21,910 nucleotides of DNA, taken from positions 1 to 21,910 of the forward strand of contig CAZCSY010000018.1 of the NCBI GenBank assembly GCA_964501505.1. The letters are read 5' to 3'. The position numbers were made by a program, and so were the translations under genes. This stretch comes from CAZCSY01 sp964501505. Lineage in GTDB: Bacteria; Omnitrophota; Gorgyraeia; Velamenicoccales; Velamenicoccaceae. The notes below the pieces were generated by a model that was given only the letters and a program-made list of their open reading frames with translations, made no database searches and was not told the DNA's origin. Of this stretch, positions 1 through 6,718 are shown in pieces. Every line of letters starts with the position of its first letter. Position 1 is the stretch's first letter.

Positions 1-7
1 CAGGCTC

Positions 8-1066
8 ATGCCCATATCGATTGAAGAATTAAAGAAGAGAAGGGATGAATTGGAGCAATTGTTGGCAGATCCCCGTGTCTCCGCCAATAATGTCGCGTGC
101 GCCCGATACGCCAAGGAATTGGCCGAGATAACGCCCATTCTCAAAAAGACCGACGAGCGGAATGACGCGTTTCGTCAGATCAAGGAGATGACGCACATCT
201 TATCGGATGTGAGCCACGGCAGGGAATTTTTGGAACTGGCGCAACACGAATTGAATGTTCTTGAAACAAAAGCAGGGAAGCTCGAACAAGAGTTGAAGGC
301 CTTGATGGCCGAGCCGGACCCCGATTTGAACCGCAATTGCATCGTTGAGATCCGTGCCGGGACGGGGGGTCAGGAGGCGGGCCTCTTCGCCGCCGACCTG
401 TACCGTATGTACACCAAGTACGCGGCGGCGAAATCCTGGAATGCGGAACTCATGGGCATCAACCAGACGCCGCTGGGCGGCATCAAGGAGGTCGTCTTCT
501 CCGTCAAGGGCCGGGAGGCCTATAAGCGCCTCAAATACGAGAGCGGCGTCCATCGCGTCCAGCGCGTGCCAACGACCGAGGCCTCCGGCCGCATCCACAC
601 GTCGGCGGCGACCGTCGCGGTACTCTTCGAGCCGGAAGAGACGGATCTTGCGATCGACCCGAAGGATTTAAAGATCGACGTGTACCGCGCGGGCGGCCAC
701 GGCGGCCAGCACGTCAACACCACGGATTCGGCCGTGCGCATCACGCATAATCCGACGGGCATCGTGGTGACCTGTCAGGACGAGCGCTCCCAGATTAAAA
801 ACAAGGTCAAGGCGATGCGCGTCCTGCGGGCGCGCCTCCTCGACCGCCTGCAGGCGGACAGACACAACGAGCGCTCCGAGATGCGGCGTTCCCAGGTCGG
901 CAGCGGCGACCGCAGCGAAAAGATCCGTACCTATAACTTTCCCGACCGGCGGGTGACGGACCACCGTATCGGTTTTACGACGCACCGATTAGATGAAGTC
1001 TTGAACGGCGCCCTGGATGAGTTGACGGACGCCCTGCTTCAGGCGGAGGGCCAAGGCCATGAATGA
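8..1066 (+). CDS. prfA: Peptide chain release factor 1 (RF1)
   Basis: Cytosolic class I release factor that reads UAA and UAG in the ribosomal A site and triggers peptidyl-tRNA hydrolysis. The 352 residues are close to the roughly 360 of typical RF1. The catalytic GGQ loop is at residues 232-234, inside the conserved stretch AGGHGGQHVNTTDSAVRITH. The stop-codon recognition tripeptide of the RF1 (PxT) type is PTT at 188-190 within RVPTTEASGRIHTS; RF2 would carry SPF, so RF1 is the better call. The C-terminal NFPDRRVTDHR block is also canonical. The ATG lies only 7 bases from the window edge, so upstream context cannot be judged. Its end overlaps prmC by 8 bp, the usual pairing, because PrmC methylates the GGQ glutamine of RF1. 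Confidence 0.98.
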   Translation: MPISIEELKKRRDELEQLLADPRVSANNVACARYAKELAEITPILKKTDERNDAFRQIKEMTHILSDVSHGREFLELAQHELNVLETKAGKLEQELKALMAEPDPDLNRNCIVEIRAGTGGQEAGLFAADLYRMYTKYAAAKSWNAELMGINQTPLGGIKEVVFSVKGREAYKRLKYESGVHRVQRVPTTEASGRIHTSAATVAVLFEPEETDLAIDPKDLKIDVYRAGGHGGQHVNTTDSAVRITHNPTGIVVTCQDERSQIKNKVKAMRVLRARLLDRLQADRHNERSEMRRSQVGSGDRSEKIRTYNFPDRRVTDHRIGFTTHRLDEVLNGALDELTDALLQAEGQGHE

Positions 1067-1871
1067 GATTGAAGCGATTTTGTGTTCGTTGCAGCATTGC
1101 GACCGTTCGCGTCTCTATCTGGACGAGCAGGCGACCCTCCTCGATGAACGGCGGTTGCATTCTCTCGAGGGGATCCTGTGCCGCCGCATCAACGGTCAGC
1201 CCCTGCAGTATGCGTTGGGTGAAACGGAGTTCATGGGACTGTCTTTGCGCGTCAAGCCCGGCGTCCTGGTCCCGCGGCCGGAAACCGAGATCCTCGTCGA
1301 GGAGGTCCTGCGGACGTTGCGCTCTTTTTCCCCCCGGCGCTGCCGCCTGCTGGATATCGGAACGGGCAGCGGCAACATCGCGGTCGCCTGCGCGAAACTG
1401 AGCGACGCGGACGTCCGCGTCGATGCCGTCGATATCTCAAGAGAGGCCCTGGTCTGCGCGCGCTGCAACGTCCGGCGCCACGACCTGAGCGATAAGGTGC
1501 GCGTCCATTCCTCGAACCTCTTCTCTTGCCTGGGCAAGAGGCGGCCCCTTTTTGATGTTATCGTCTCCAATCCGCCTTACGTGGCCGAGGGCGACTATGA
1601 CGCCTTGCCCCGGGACGTCCTCCAGGAGCCGCGCGCGGCTTTAGTGGCGCCGGACGACGGTTTGTATTATTATAAAAAGATAGAAGCGGGGGCACGGGGA
1701 TTCCTGAAGGCCGGCGGCCGCATCTTCCTTGAGATGGACAGCCGGCAGGCGGGGGCGCTGCGACGGATCTTCGGCAACGACGGCGTCTGGGAGGATTCCC
1801 GCGTCGTGAAGGACGATAACGGCCGCGACAGGGTCTTCGCGGCCCGCAAGGCGATCGATCCCGTGCTGTAA
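1059..1871 (+). CDS. prmC: Release factor glutamine methyltransferase PrmC (HemK)
   Basis: SAM-dependent N5-glutamine methyltransferase that modifies the GGQ glutamine of release factors and raises termination efficiency. At 270 residues it is normal for the family. Visible motifs are the N-terminal substrate-recognition region (residues about 1-80), the SAM-binding motif LLDIGTGSGNIAVA near residues 97-110, the acidic VDAVDIS strand that contacts the SAM ribose, and the catalytic NPPY at 171-174. The conserved ETE of the substrate region (VPRPETEIL) is also present. The start ATG lies inside the end of prfA (8-bp overlap), so the two are translationally coupled. The stop codon is buried in a strong hairpin described separately. 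I see nothing missing or truncated. Confidence 0.97.
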   Translation: MNEIEAILCSLQHCDRSRLYLDEQATLLDERRLHSLEGILCRRINGQPLQYALGETEFMGLSLRVKPGVLVPRPETEILVEEVLRTLRSFSPRRCRLLDIGTGSGNIAVACAKLSDADVRVDAVDISREALVCARCNVRRHDLSDKVRVHSSNLFSCLGKRRPLFDVIVSNPPYVAEGDYDALPRDVLQEPRAALVAPDDGLYYYKKIEAGARGFLKAGGRIFLEMDSRQAGALRRIFGNDGVWEDSRVVKDDNGRDRVFAARKAIDPVL

Positions 1872-1900
1872 CCCGCCGTCGGCGGCTTACAGCATGGGAT
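1858..1900 (+). other. Strong hairpin across the prmC stop codon
   Basis: The arms 1858-1871 and 1887-1900 form a 14-bp stem with a single G-U pair. Inside it, 1873-1877 (CCGCC) pairs with 1881-1885 (GGCGG) around the loop GTC, with one C/C mismatch between the two stems. The prmC TAA is in the left arm. No T-run follows, so it is not a standard intrinsic terminator. It could slow ribosomes or RNase, or limit read-through into murA. Its function is not known. Confidence 0.7.
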
Positions 1901-1929
1901 GTCGCCAGGGAACGAGGGCGGTGAGCTCC

Positions 1930-3195
1930 ATGGATAAGTTGATCATTGAAGGCGGGGTGCCGCTTAAAGGGAGCGTCTCGGTCTCGGGTTCCAAGAACGC
2001 GCTCCTGCCGATGCTCGCGGCGACGCTCCTGACGCGCGACCGGTGCGTGATCCATAACGCCCCGAACCTGCGCGACACCTTTTCGATGCTCAAGATCCTG
2101 CGGTATCTGGGCGTCAACCATGACTTCAAGAACGGGACGATTGTCCTGCGGCCCAACGGCATCGAGCGCACCGAGGCGCCGTACAAATTTGTGAGCACGA
2201 TGCGCGCCTCGTTCTGCGTCCTGGGGCCGCTCCTGGCCCGTTACAAAAAAGCCCGCGTATCGCTGCCCGGCGGATGCATCATCGGCGTGCGGCCCGTGGA
2301 CCTTCACCTGAAGGGGTTGGCGCGGTTGGGCGCGAGGATCGCGATCCGCGAGGGGTATGTGTGCGCCGAGGCCAAGGCCCTGCGCGGCGAGCACATCTAT
2401 CTCGGCGGAGCCTATGGTTCGTCGGTCCTGGCGACCGGCAACGTGATGATGGCCGCGACCCTCGCCCGGGGGACGACGGTCATCGAGAACGCGGCGTGCG
2501 AGCCCGAGGTCGTGGAGCTGGCGCACTTTCTCAACAAGATGGGCGCCAGGGTCAGGGGTGAAGGCTCGCCCAATATCGAGATCAAGGGCGTCAGAGAGCT
2601 GCACGGCGCGGAACACCATATCATCCCCGACCGCATCGAAGCGGCGACGCTGATCATGGCTGCCGGCATCACGCGGGGCGAGGTTTTGGTGAAGGACGTG
2701 TTGCCCGGGCACATGACCGCGGTCCTGGAGAAGTTGCGGGACGTCGGCATGAGCCTCAAGGTCGGCAGAGACAGCGTCCTCGTCAAGAGGACCCGGCGGC
2801 GTTTCAGGCCCTTTGACATCGTGACCCTGCCGTATCCGGGATTCCCGACGGACTGTCAGGCGCAGTTCATGACGTTGATGAGTATCACCGACGGCATCAG
2901 CGTCATCACCGAGAAGATCTATCCGGACCGCTTCATGCACGTTGCCGAGCTCAACCGCATGAGCGCCCAGATCAAGCGCGAAGGGCCCTACGCCGTGGTC
3001 CACGGCGTCCGGTATCTGACCGGCGCGCCGGTCATGGCCTCGGACCTGCGCGCCTCGGCGGGCCTGGTGCTGGCGGGCCTGGTGGCCCGCGGCAGCACCG
3101 ACGTGGCGCGTATTTATCACCTGGACCGCGGCTATGAACGGCTCGATGAAAAACTGATGACGCTGGGAGCGCGCATCCGGCGCCTCAAAGAGTAG
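1930..3195 (+). CDS. murA: UDP-N-acetylglucosamine 1-carboxyvinyltransferase MurA
   Basis: First committed enzyme of peptidoglycan synthesis. It transfers enolpyruvyl from phosphoenolpyruvate to UDP-GlcNAc in the cytosol. From the ATG at 1930 the protein has 421 residues, typical of MurA. It shows the N-terminal GSKNALLPMLAA block (substrate-binding Lys-Asn), the active-site cysteine Cys116 in the loop LPGGCIIGVRP, which is the residue alkylated by fosfomycin in Cys-type enzymes, and the catalytic Asp in YPGFPTDCQAQ. The frame is open upstream to an ATG at 1894, but that codon lies in the hairpin and its extension (GCRQGTRAVSS) has no family counterpart. The 1930 start begins directly at the conserved MDKLIIEGG and has a GAGGGCGG purine stretch upstream. 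The frame is intact with Cys rather than the resistant Asp variant. Confidence 0.97.
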   Translation: MDKLIIEGGVPLKGSVSVSGSKNALLPMLAATLLTRDRCVIHNAPNLRDTFSMLKILRYLGVNHDFKNGTIVLRPNGIERTEAPYKFVSTMRASFCVLGPLLARYKKARVSLPGGCIIGVRPVDLHLKGLARLGARIAIREGYVCAEAKALRGEHIYLGGAYGSSVLATGNVMMAATLARGTTVIENAACEPEVVELAHFLNKMGARVRGEGSPNIEIKGVRELHGAEHHIIPDRIEAATLIMAAGITRGEVLVKDVLPGHMTAVLEKLRDVGMSLKVGRDSVLVKRTRRRFRPFDIVTLPYPGFPTDCQAQFMTLMSITDGISVITEKIYPDRFMHVAELNRMSAQIKREGPYAVVHGVRYLTGAPVMASDLRASAGLVLAGLVARGSTDVARIYHLDRGYERLDEKLMTLGARIRRLKE

Positions 3196-3203
3196 AGACC
3201 CAT

Positions 3204-3235
3204 CCCTTCGGCTGCGAAAGCGGCAGCCTCAGGGG
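3204..3235 (+). other. Small hairpin in the murA-trpG gap
   Basis: GGCTGC at 3210-3215 pairs with GCAGCC at 3223-3228, and CCC (3204-3206) can pair with GGG (3232-3235) across a 3x3 internal loop. There is no T-run after it and no Trp-codon leader peptide in the 71-bp gap, so this is not a classical trp attenuator. A modest RNA structure is all that can be supported. Confidence 0.4.
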
Positions 3236-3246
3236 TGATTCGCGGG

Positions 3247-3267
3247 AAGGTAAGTGAGGGCAAATCA
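3247..3267 (+). repeat. Copy 1 of a 21-nt dispersed motif (trpG 5' side)
   Basis: AAGGTAAGTGAGGGCAAATCA ends on the A of the trpG start codon. A copy with one mismatch (G for A at position 6) occurs at 12368-12388, just before the MetS-like small gene. The purine-rich AAGGTAAGTGAGGG can act as ribosome-binding site here. Identity over 20 of 21 positions, 9 kb apart, exceeds what a shared ribosome-binding site alone would need. Confidence 0.65.
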
Positions 3268-3830
3268 TGATCCTGATGATCGATAATTACGACTCCTTTA
3301 CCTATAATCTGGTCCAGTATCTCGGCGAGCTGGGCCAGGAGTTGAAGGTGGTGCGCAACGATAAGATGACGGTCGCCGGGATCCGGCGGCTCAGACCCGA
3401 GGCCATCGTGATCTCTCCCGGCCCCGGCACGCCGCAGGACGCGGGGATCTCGGTCGAGGTCGTCCGGGAGCTTGCCGGCCGCATCCCCATCCTGGGGGTG
3501 TGCCTCGGACACCAGGCGATCGGCTATGCCTTCGGGTGCCGCATCGTGCGCGCCAAGCGCCTCATGCACGGCAAGACCTCCATGATCCACCATAACGGAA
3601 AGGATATCTTCAAGGGGCTGCCCACCCCTTTTGAGGCCACGCGCTACCACTCGTTGATCATCGAGCCCAAGAGTCTGGTGCCGGAGTTGGAGGTGACGGC
3701 CTGGACGCGCGAGAAGGAGATCATGGGCGTGCGCCACAGGAGATTTCCCGTCTTCGGGGTCCAGTTCCATCCCGAATCGATCATGACGACAAGCGGCAAA
3801 CAGCTCCTCAAAAACTTTTTAAGACGATGA
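3267..3830 (+). CDS. trpG: Anthranilate/aminodeoxychorismate synthase glutaminase subunit (TrpG/PabA)
   Basis: Class I glutamine amidotransferase that releases ammonia from glutamine and passes it to the chorismate-binding partner (TrpE or PabB). At 187 residues it is the normal stand-alone size. Signatures are DNYDSFTYNLVQYLGELG at the N-terminus, the oxyanion loop SPGPGTP, the nucleophile Cys79 in GVCLGHQAIGYAFG, and the His168/Glu170 pair in QFHPESIMT. The ATG is the first in frame and sits directly after a purine-rich stretch. The stop overlaps trpD by 4 bp (ATGA). No trpE or pabB is in the window, so the synthase subunit must be encoded elsewhere. An amphibolic role in folate synthesis is possible, but the trpD-C-F context favours tryptophan. 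Confidence 0.95.
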   Translation: MILMIDNYDSFTYNLVQYLGELGQELKVVRNDKMTVAGIRRLRPEAIVISPGPGTPQDAGISVEVVRELAGRIPILGVCLGHQAIGYAFGCRIVRAKRLMHGKTSMIHHNGKDIFKGLPTPFEATRYHSLIIEPKSLVPELEVTAWTREKEIMGVRHRRFPVFGVQFHPESIMTTSGKQLLKNFLRR

Positions 3831-4840
3831 TCACGTCCTCCATCGAAAAGGTCCGCAAGAGACAGGATTTGAGCTTCGAAGAGGCCCGGGATGTTTTTTC
3901 GTCGGTCGCCCGGGGAGAGGTCCTGGAGAGAGACATCGAGGCGCTCCTGGTTGCCCTGGCCGACAAAAAAGAGACGTCCGAGGAGATAGCGGGCGCGGCC
4001 CAGGCGATGCGCCAGCACCTCAGGCGCATCCACGTCGAGGCGGACGTTATCTTTGATACGGCGGGGACCGGCGGGGACCAGAAAGGGACCTTCAACATTT
4101 CCACCTGCGCGTCTCTGGTCGTGGCAGGGGCCGGGGTGGTCGTGGCCAAGCACGGCAACCGCTCGGTCTCCAGCCACTGCGGCAGCGCGGACCTCTTTGA
4201 GGCGCTGGGCGTGAACATCAACGTCGGCCCCGACGTGATCGAGCGATGTCTGAAGGACATCGGGTTCGGTTTTCTCTTTGCCCCGAACCTGCACCCGGCC
4301 ATGGCCCACGTCCAGCCGGTGCGCCGCCGCTTAAAACGCCGCACGATCTTCAATGTTCTGGGCCCCCTCATTAATCCGGCCCTGCCCACCCACCAGATCC
4401 TGGGTGTGTATGAACGTAGCCTCTTGCCGGTCGTGGGCCGCGCGCTGGCGCATCTGGGGTTGAAGCACGCCATGGCCGTCTGGGGGGAGAGCGGTTACGA
4501 TGAGGTGACGACGACGGGTAAGACCTATGTCTGCGAGGTCAAAGAAGGGCACGTTAAGGAGTATGTCCTGGAGCCGGAGAAGTTCGGCCTCAAGCGCGCG
4601 GTTGCTGCGGACCTGATCGCCGGGGACAAGGACGCGAGCAAGCACATCGCCCTGAACGTGTTGAAGGGCATGGAGGGGCCCCAGCGCGACGTCGTGGTCT
4701 TTAATGCCGGCTGTTGTCTGTACCTCGCGGGCCGGGCGCGCACGATCAAAGAAGGTATGCAGGCCGCAGCCGACTCCATCGATTCCGGTGCGGCCATCAA
4801 GAAGCTGAACAAGTTGATCGAAGCTACGACGGTTCTCTGA
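3827..4840 (+). CDS. trpD: Anthranilate phosphoribosyltransferase
   Basis: Second step of tryptophan synthesis: joins anthranilate to PRPP to give phosphoribosylanthranilate. The 337 residues match the family. An N-terminal helical domain (about 1-70) precedes the PRPP-binding motif DTAGTGGDQKGTFNIST (near residues 78-94), the KHGNRSVSSHCGSADLFEALG block that shapes the anthranilate and PRPP pockets, and the conserved FAPNLHPAM and NVLGPLINPA stretches. The start ATG overlaps the trpG stop (ATGA), indicating coupled translation, which suits partners of one pathway. TrpG and TrpD are separate polypeptides here, unlike the fused enzyme of enterobacteria. The frame is complete with no missing key residue. 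Confidence 0.97.
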   Translation: MITSSIEKVRKRQDLSFEEARDVFSSVARGEVLERDIEALLVALADKKETSEEIAGAAQAMRQHLRRIHVEADVIFDTAGTGGDQKGTFNISTCASLVVAGAGVVVAKHGNRSVSSHCGSADLFEALGVNINVGPDVIERCLKDIGFGFLFAPNLHPAMAHVQPVRRRLKRRTIFNVLGPLINPALPTHQILGVYERSLLPVVGRALAHLGLKHAMAVWGESGYDEVTTTGKTYVCEVKEGHVKEYVLEPEKFGLKRAVAADLIAGDKDASKHIALNVLKGMEGPQRDVVVFNAGCCLYLAGRARTIKEGMQAAADSIDSGAAIKKLNKLIEATTVL

Positions 4841-4854
4841 GGCGGGACACAGAT

Positions 4855-5649
4855 ATGTCTGAGAATATCCTTGAAAAGATCGTGGCCTGCAAGCAGGAGG
4901 CGGTGGCCCGGCAAAAGCAGGCCGTGCCGCAGCGCGTGGTGCAGGCCATCCTCGACGGGAAGCTTCCGGAGGCCCGTTTCCGCAAAGCGATCTTGAGGAA
5001 TACCCGTCATCTCATCGCCGAGGTCAAGAAGGCGTCGCCTTCGGCGGGGGTCTTTCGCGAAGACTTTGACGGCGTGGCCCTCGCCCAGGCCTTTGAAAGG
5101 GGTGGCGCGTCGGCGATCTCCGTCTTGACGGAGGAGGACTTCTTTCAGGGGTCTTTGTCGCTCTTTGATGCCATCCGCGCGGCGGTACAGGTGCCTCTCC
5201 TGCGCAAGGATTTTATCATCGATCCCTATCAACTTTATGAGTCCAAGCAGCACGGCGCGGACGCGGTTCTCTTGATCGCGGCGAGTCTGTCGACAGGCCG
5301 CCTCCAGCAATTTCTCAATCTATGCCAGCGGCTGAAACTCGATGCGCTGGTCGAGATCCACGACAGGGAGGGGTTGGCAAAGGCGCTCGACGCGGGCGCC
5401 GTTCTTATCGGCGTCAATGCGCGCGATCTGAGAGATTTTTCCGTCCGGCTGGATAAGCTGCCGCCTTTGGTCGAGCATATCCCGGTTGAATGCACGGTCG
5501 TCTGTGAGAGTGGCGTCAAGACGATAAAGGACCTGGAGTTCGTCAAGACGATGGGCCTGATTCGCGCGGTGCTGGTGGGCGAGGCCTTGATACGCGCCGA
5601 AGATCCGGAAGACAAGGCGCGCCAATTCCTCTGGACGCTGACGCGATGA
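4855..5649 (+). CDS. trpC: Indole-3-glycerol-phosphate synthase
   Basis: Ring-closing decarboxylase of tryptophan synthesis that turns CdRP into indole-3-glycerol phosphate, a (beta-alpha)8 barrel of 264 residues. The frame is open upstream into trpD, but the ATG at 4855 is right: it follows the trpD stop by 14 bp, has GGCGGGA upstream, and begins the family-like MSENILEKIVACKQ. Barrel motifs in order are IAEVKKASPSAG (catalytic Lys and phosphate region), SVLTEEDFFQGS, LRKDFIIDPYQLYES, ADAVLLIAA, VEIHDREG, IGVNARDL and ESGVKT. It is stand-alone rather than fused to TrpF, whose gene follows with a 4-bp overlap. Confidence 0.97.
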   Translation: MSENILEKIVACKQEAVARQKQAVPQRVVQAILDGKLPEARFRKAILRNTRHLIAEVKKASPSAGVFREDFDGVALAQAFERGGASAISVLTEEDFFQGSLSLFDAIRAAVQVPLLRKDFIIDPYQLYESKQHGADAVLLIAASLSTGRLQQFLNLCQRLKLDALVEIHDREGLAKALDAGAVLIGVNARDLRDFSVRLDKLPPLVEHIPVECTVVCESGVKTIKDLEFVKTMGLIRAVLVGEALIRAEDPEDKARQFLWTLTR

Positions 5650-6266
5650 GGATCAGGACCAAGATCTGCGGCATCACCAGCCTCGCGGATGCCCGGGCGG
5701 CGGTGCGTGCCGGCGCCGATCTCCTGGGGTTTGTCTTTTACGCAAAGAGTCCGCGTTTTATCCTGCCCCAAAAGGCCCGCTCCATCATCCGCAAGATCCC
5801 CGCGCGCGTCAAGAAGGTCGGCGTCTTTGTCAACGCGTCCGTCGAGGAGGTCAGAAAGACGGCGCGCTTGTGCCGGTTGGATTATCTGCAGTTTCACGGC
5901 TCAGAGTCCCCGGTCCTCCTGCGGCGCTTCAAGGGGTATAAGACGATCAAGGCCGTGCGCGTGAAGGGCGCGGCGTCCCTGCTCGGCTTGAGCCGTTACC
6001 CGGCTGATTTTTTTCTCTTTGACGCCTTCCACGAGAAGGCCTTCGGCGGCACGGGCAAGACCTTTGACTGGACCCTGCTGGCCCGACTTAACAAGTTGCG
6101 CAAGCCCTTTTTTATCTCCGGCGGCCTGACGCCGGACAACGTCGGTGCGCTGCTCAGGCGTATCCGGCCTTACGGCCTGGACGTCTCGAGCGGGGTGGAG
6201 CTGCGGCCCGGCAAGAAGAGCGCGCGGCTGATCCGCCGGTTCATGAGACAAGAGGAGAAGGCATGA
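5646..6266 (+). CDS. trpF: Phosphoribosylanthranilate isomerase
   Basis: Catalyses the Amadori rearrangement of phosphoribosylanthranilate to CdRP, the step between TrpD and TrpC. The 206 residues match single-domain TrpF. The N-terminal KICGIT carries the catalytic cysteine, GADLLGFVFYAKSPR follows, then VGVFVN, the LQFHGSES strand and the catalytic acid in FLFDAFH. The glycine-rich phosphate loops FISGGLTPDNV and LDVSSGVE are near the C-terminus. It overlaps trpC (ATGA) and the next gene (ATGA), so it sits mid-operon. trpB and trpA, which usually follow, are replaced by a MazG-like gene. Confidence 0.97.
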   Translation: MRIRTKICGITSLADARAAVRAGADLLGFVFYAKSPRFILPQKARSIIRKIPARVKKVGVFVNASVEEVRKTARLCRLDYLQFHGSESPVLLRRFKGYKTIKAVRVKGAASLLGLSRYPADFFLFDAFHEKAFGGTGKTFDWTLLARLNKLRKPFFISGGLTPDNVGALLRRIRPYGLDVSSGVELRPGKKSARLIRRFMRQEEKA

Positions 6267-6556
6267 CCATTAAGCAATGGATTGACCTGTGTTACAAGAC
6301 GGCCCAGGAGAAGGGTTGGTGGGATTTTGAGCGCTCGGACGGCGAGTTGATCGCGCTGATGCACTCGGAGCTCTCCGAGGCCCTGGAGGCCCTGCGCAAC
6401 GACTGCGACAAGGAGGCGGTGGCCGAGGAGTTCGCGGACTGCTGTATCCGCATCTTCGATTATTGCGGGGCGCGCGGCATCGACCTCGAGGCTGCCCTCA
6501 AGAAGAAGGCTGAGAAGAACAAGGCCCGCCCCTACCGCCACGGCAAGAAGTTCTAG
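6263..6556 (+). CDS. MazG-like nucleotide pyrophosphohydrolase
   Basis: A 97-residue single-domain member of the all-alpha NTP pyrophosphatase group (MazG/dUTPase-like). The Mg-binding signature is split over two helices: HSELSEALEAL (ExxE near residues 36-42) and AEEFADCCIRIFDYC (ExxD near residues 53-58). The tail ARPYRHGKKF resembles small MazG-like proteins that end in a basic segment after the metal helices. Such enzymes hydrolyse NTPs or dNTPs to the monophosphate and pyrophosphate and clean the nucleotide pool; the substrate cannot be read from sequence. The start overlaps the trpF stop (ATGA), so it is co-expressed with the trp genes, and two hairpins follow. A HisE-like phosphoribosyl-ATP pyrophosphatase is related in fold but less likely. 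Confidence 0.88.
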   Translation: MTIKQWIDLCYKTAQEKGWWDFERSDGELIALMHSELSEALEALRNDCDKEAVAEEFADCCIRIFDYCGARGIDLEAALKKKAEKNKARPYRHGKKF

Positions 6557-6563
6557 CTGGAGG

Positions 6564-6594
6564 TGAAACGGAAAGGCCGGACCTTTCCGTTTCA
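6564..6594 (+). other. Perfect 13-bp hairpin after the trp block
   Basis: Arms 6564-6576 and 6582-6594 (TGAAACGGAAAGG and its complement) form a perfect 13-bp stem with a 5-base loop, 7 bp after the MazG-like stop. No T-run follows, so on its own it is not a standard intrinsic terminator. It may protect the transcript 3' end or back up the terminator just downstream. Confidence 0.75.
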
Positions 6595-6608
6595 TCGCTG
6601 AGACCAAT

Positions 6609-6648
6609 AAATGAGACTAATAGACCTGATCTATTAGTCTCATTTTTT
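6609..6648 (+). terminator. Rho-independent terminator of the prfA-trp-MazG block
   Basis: Arms 6609-6624 and 6630-6645 pair perfectly over 16 bp around the loop CCTGA, and T6643-T6648 form the U-tract. The mirrored A-run on the left means it could also work on the minus strand. It separates the trp block from the pilus module that starts 71 bp later. Confidence 0.92.
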
Positions 6649-6680
6649 GTTTATCTCGTTCCGTAAGTGGAATATTATTC

Positions 6681-6709
6681 TTGATTTTGTAGTTTTTATA
6701 TGTTACAAT
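6681..6709 (+). promoter_or_regulatory. Sigma70-type promoter for the pilus module
   Basis: TTGATT (6681-6686), a 17-bp spacer and TACAAT (6704-6709) lie in the AT-rich gap after the terminator. Transcription would begin near 6716, only about 3 bases before the ATG at 6719, predicting a leaderless or nearly leaderless mRNA. There is no good ribosome-binding site before that ATG. Confidence 0.7.
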
Positions 6710-6718
6710 ATTGGAACA

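Noticed and set aside
1558..3120. Long open frame (520 codons) on the minus strand opposite prmC and murA
   Set aside because: It is antisense to clear MurA coding sequence; the product is Arg/His/Asp-rich with no domain and arises from GC-rich codon third positions.
3196..3266. Possible trp attenuator or leader peptide before trpG
   Set aside because: The 71-bp gap has no short frame with Trp codons, no terminator with a U-tract and no T-box core.
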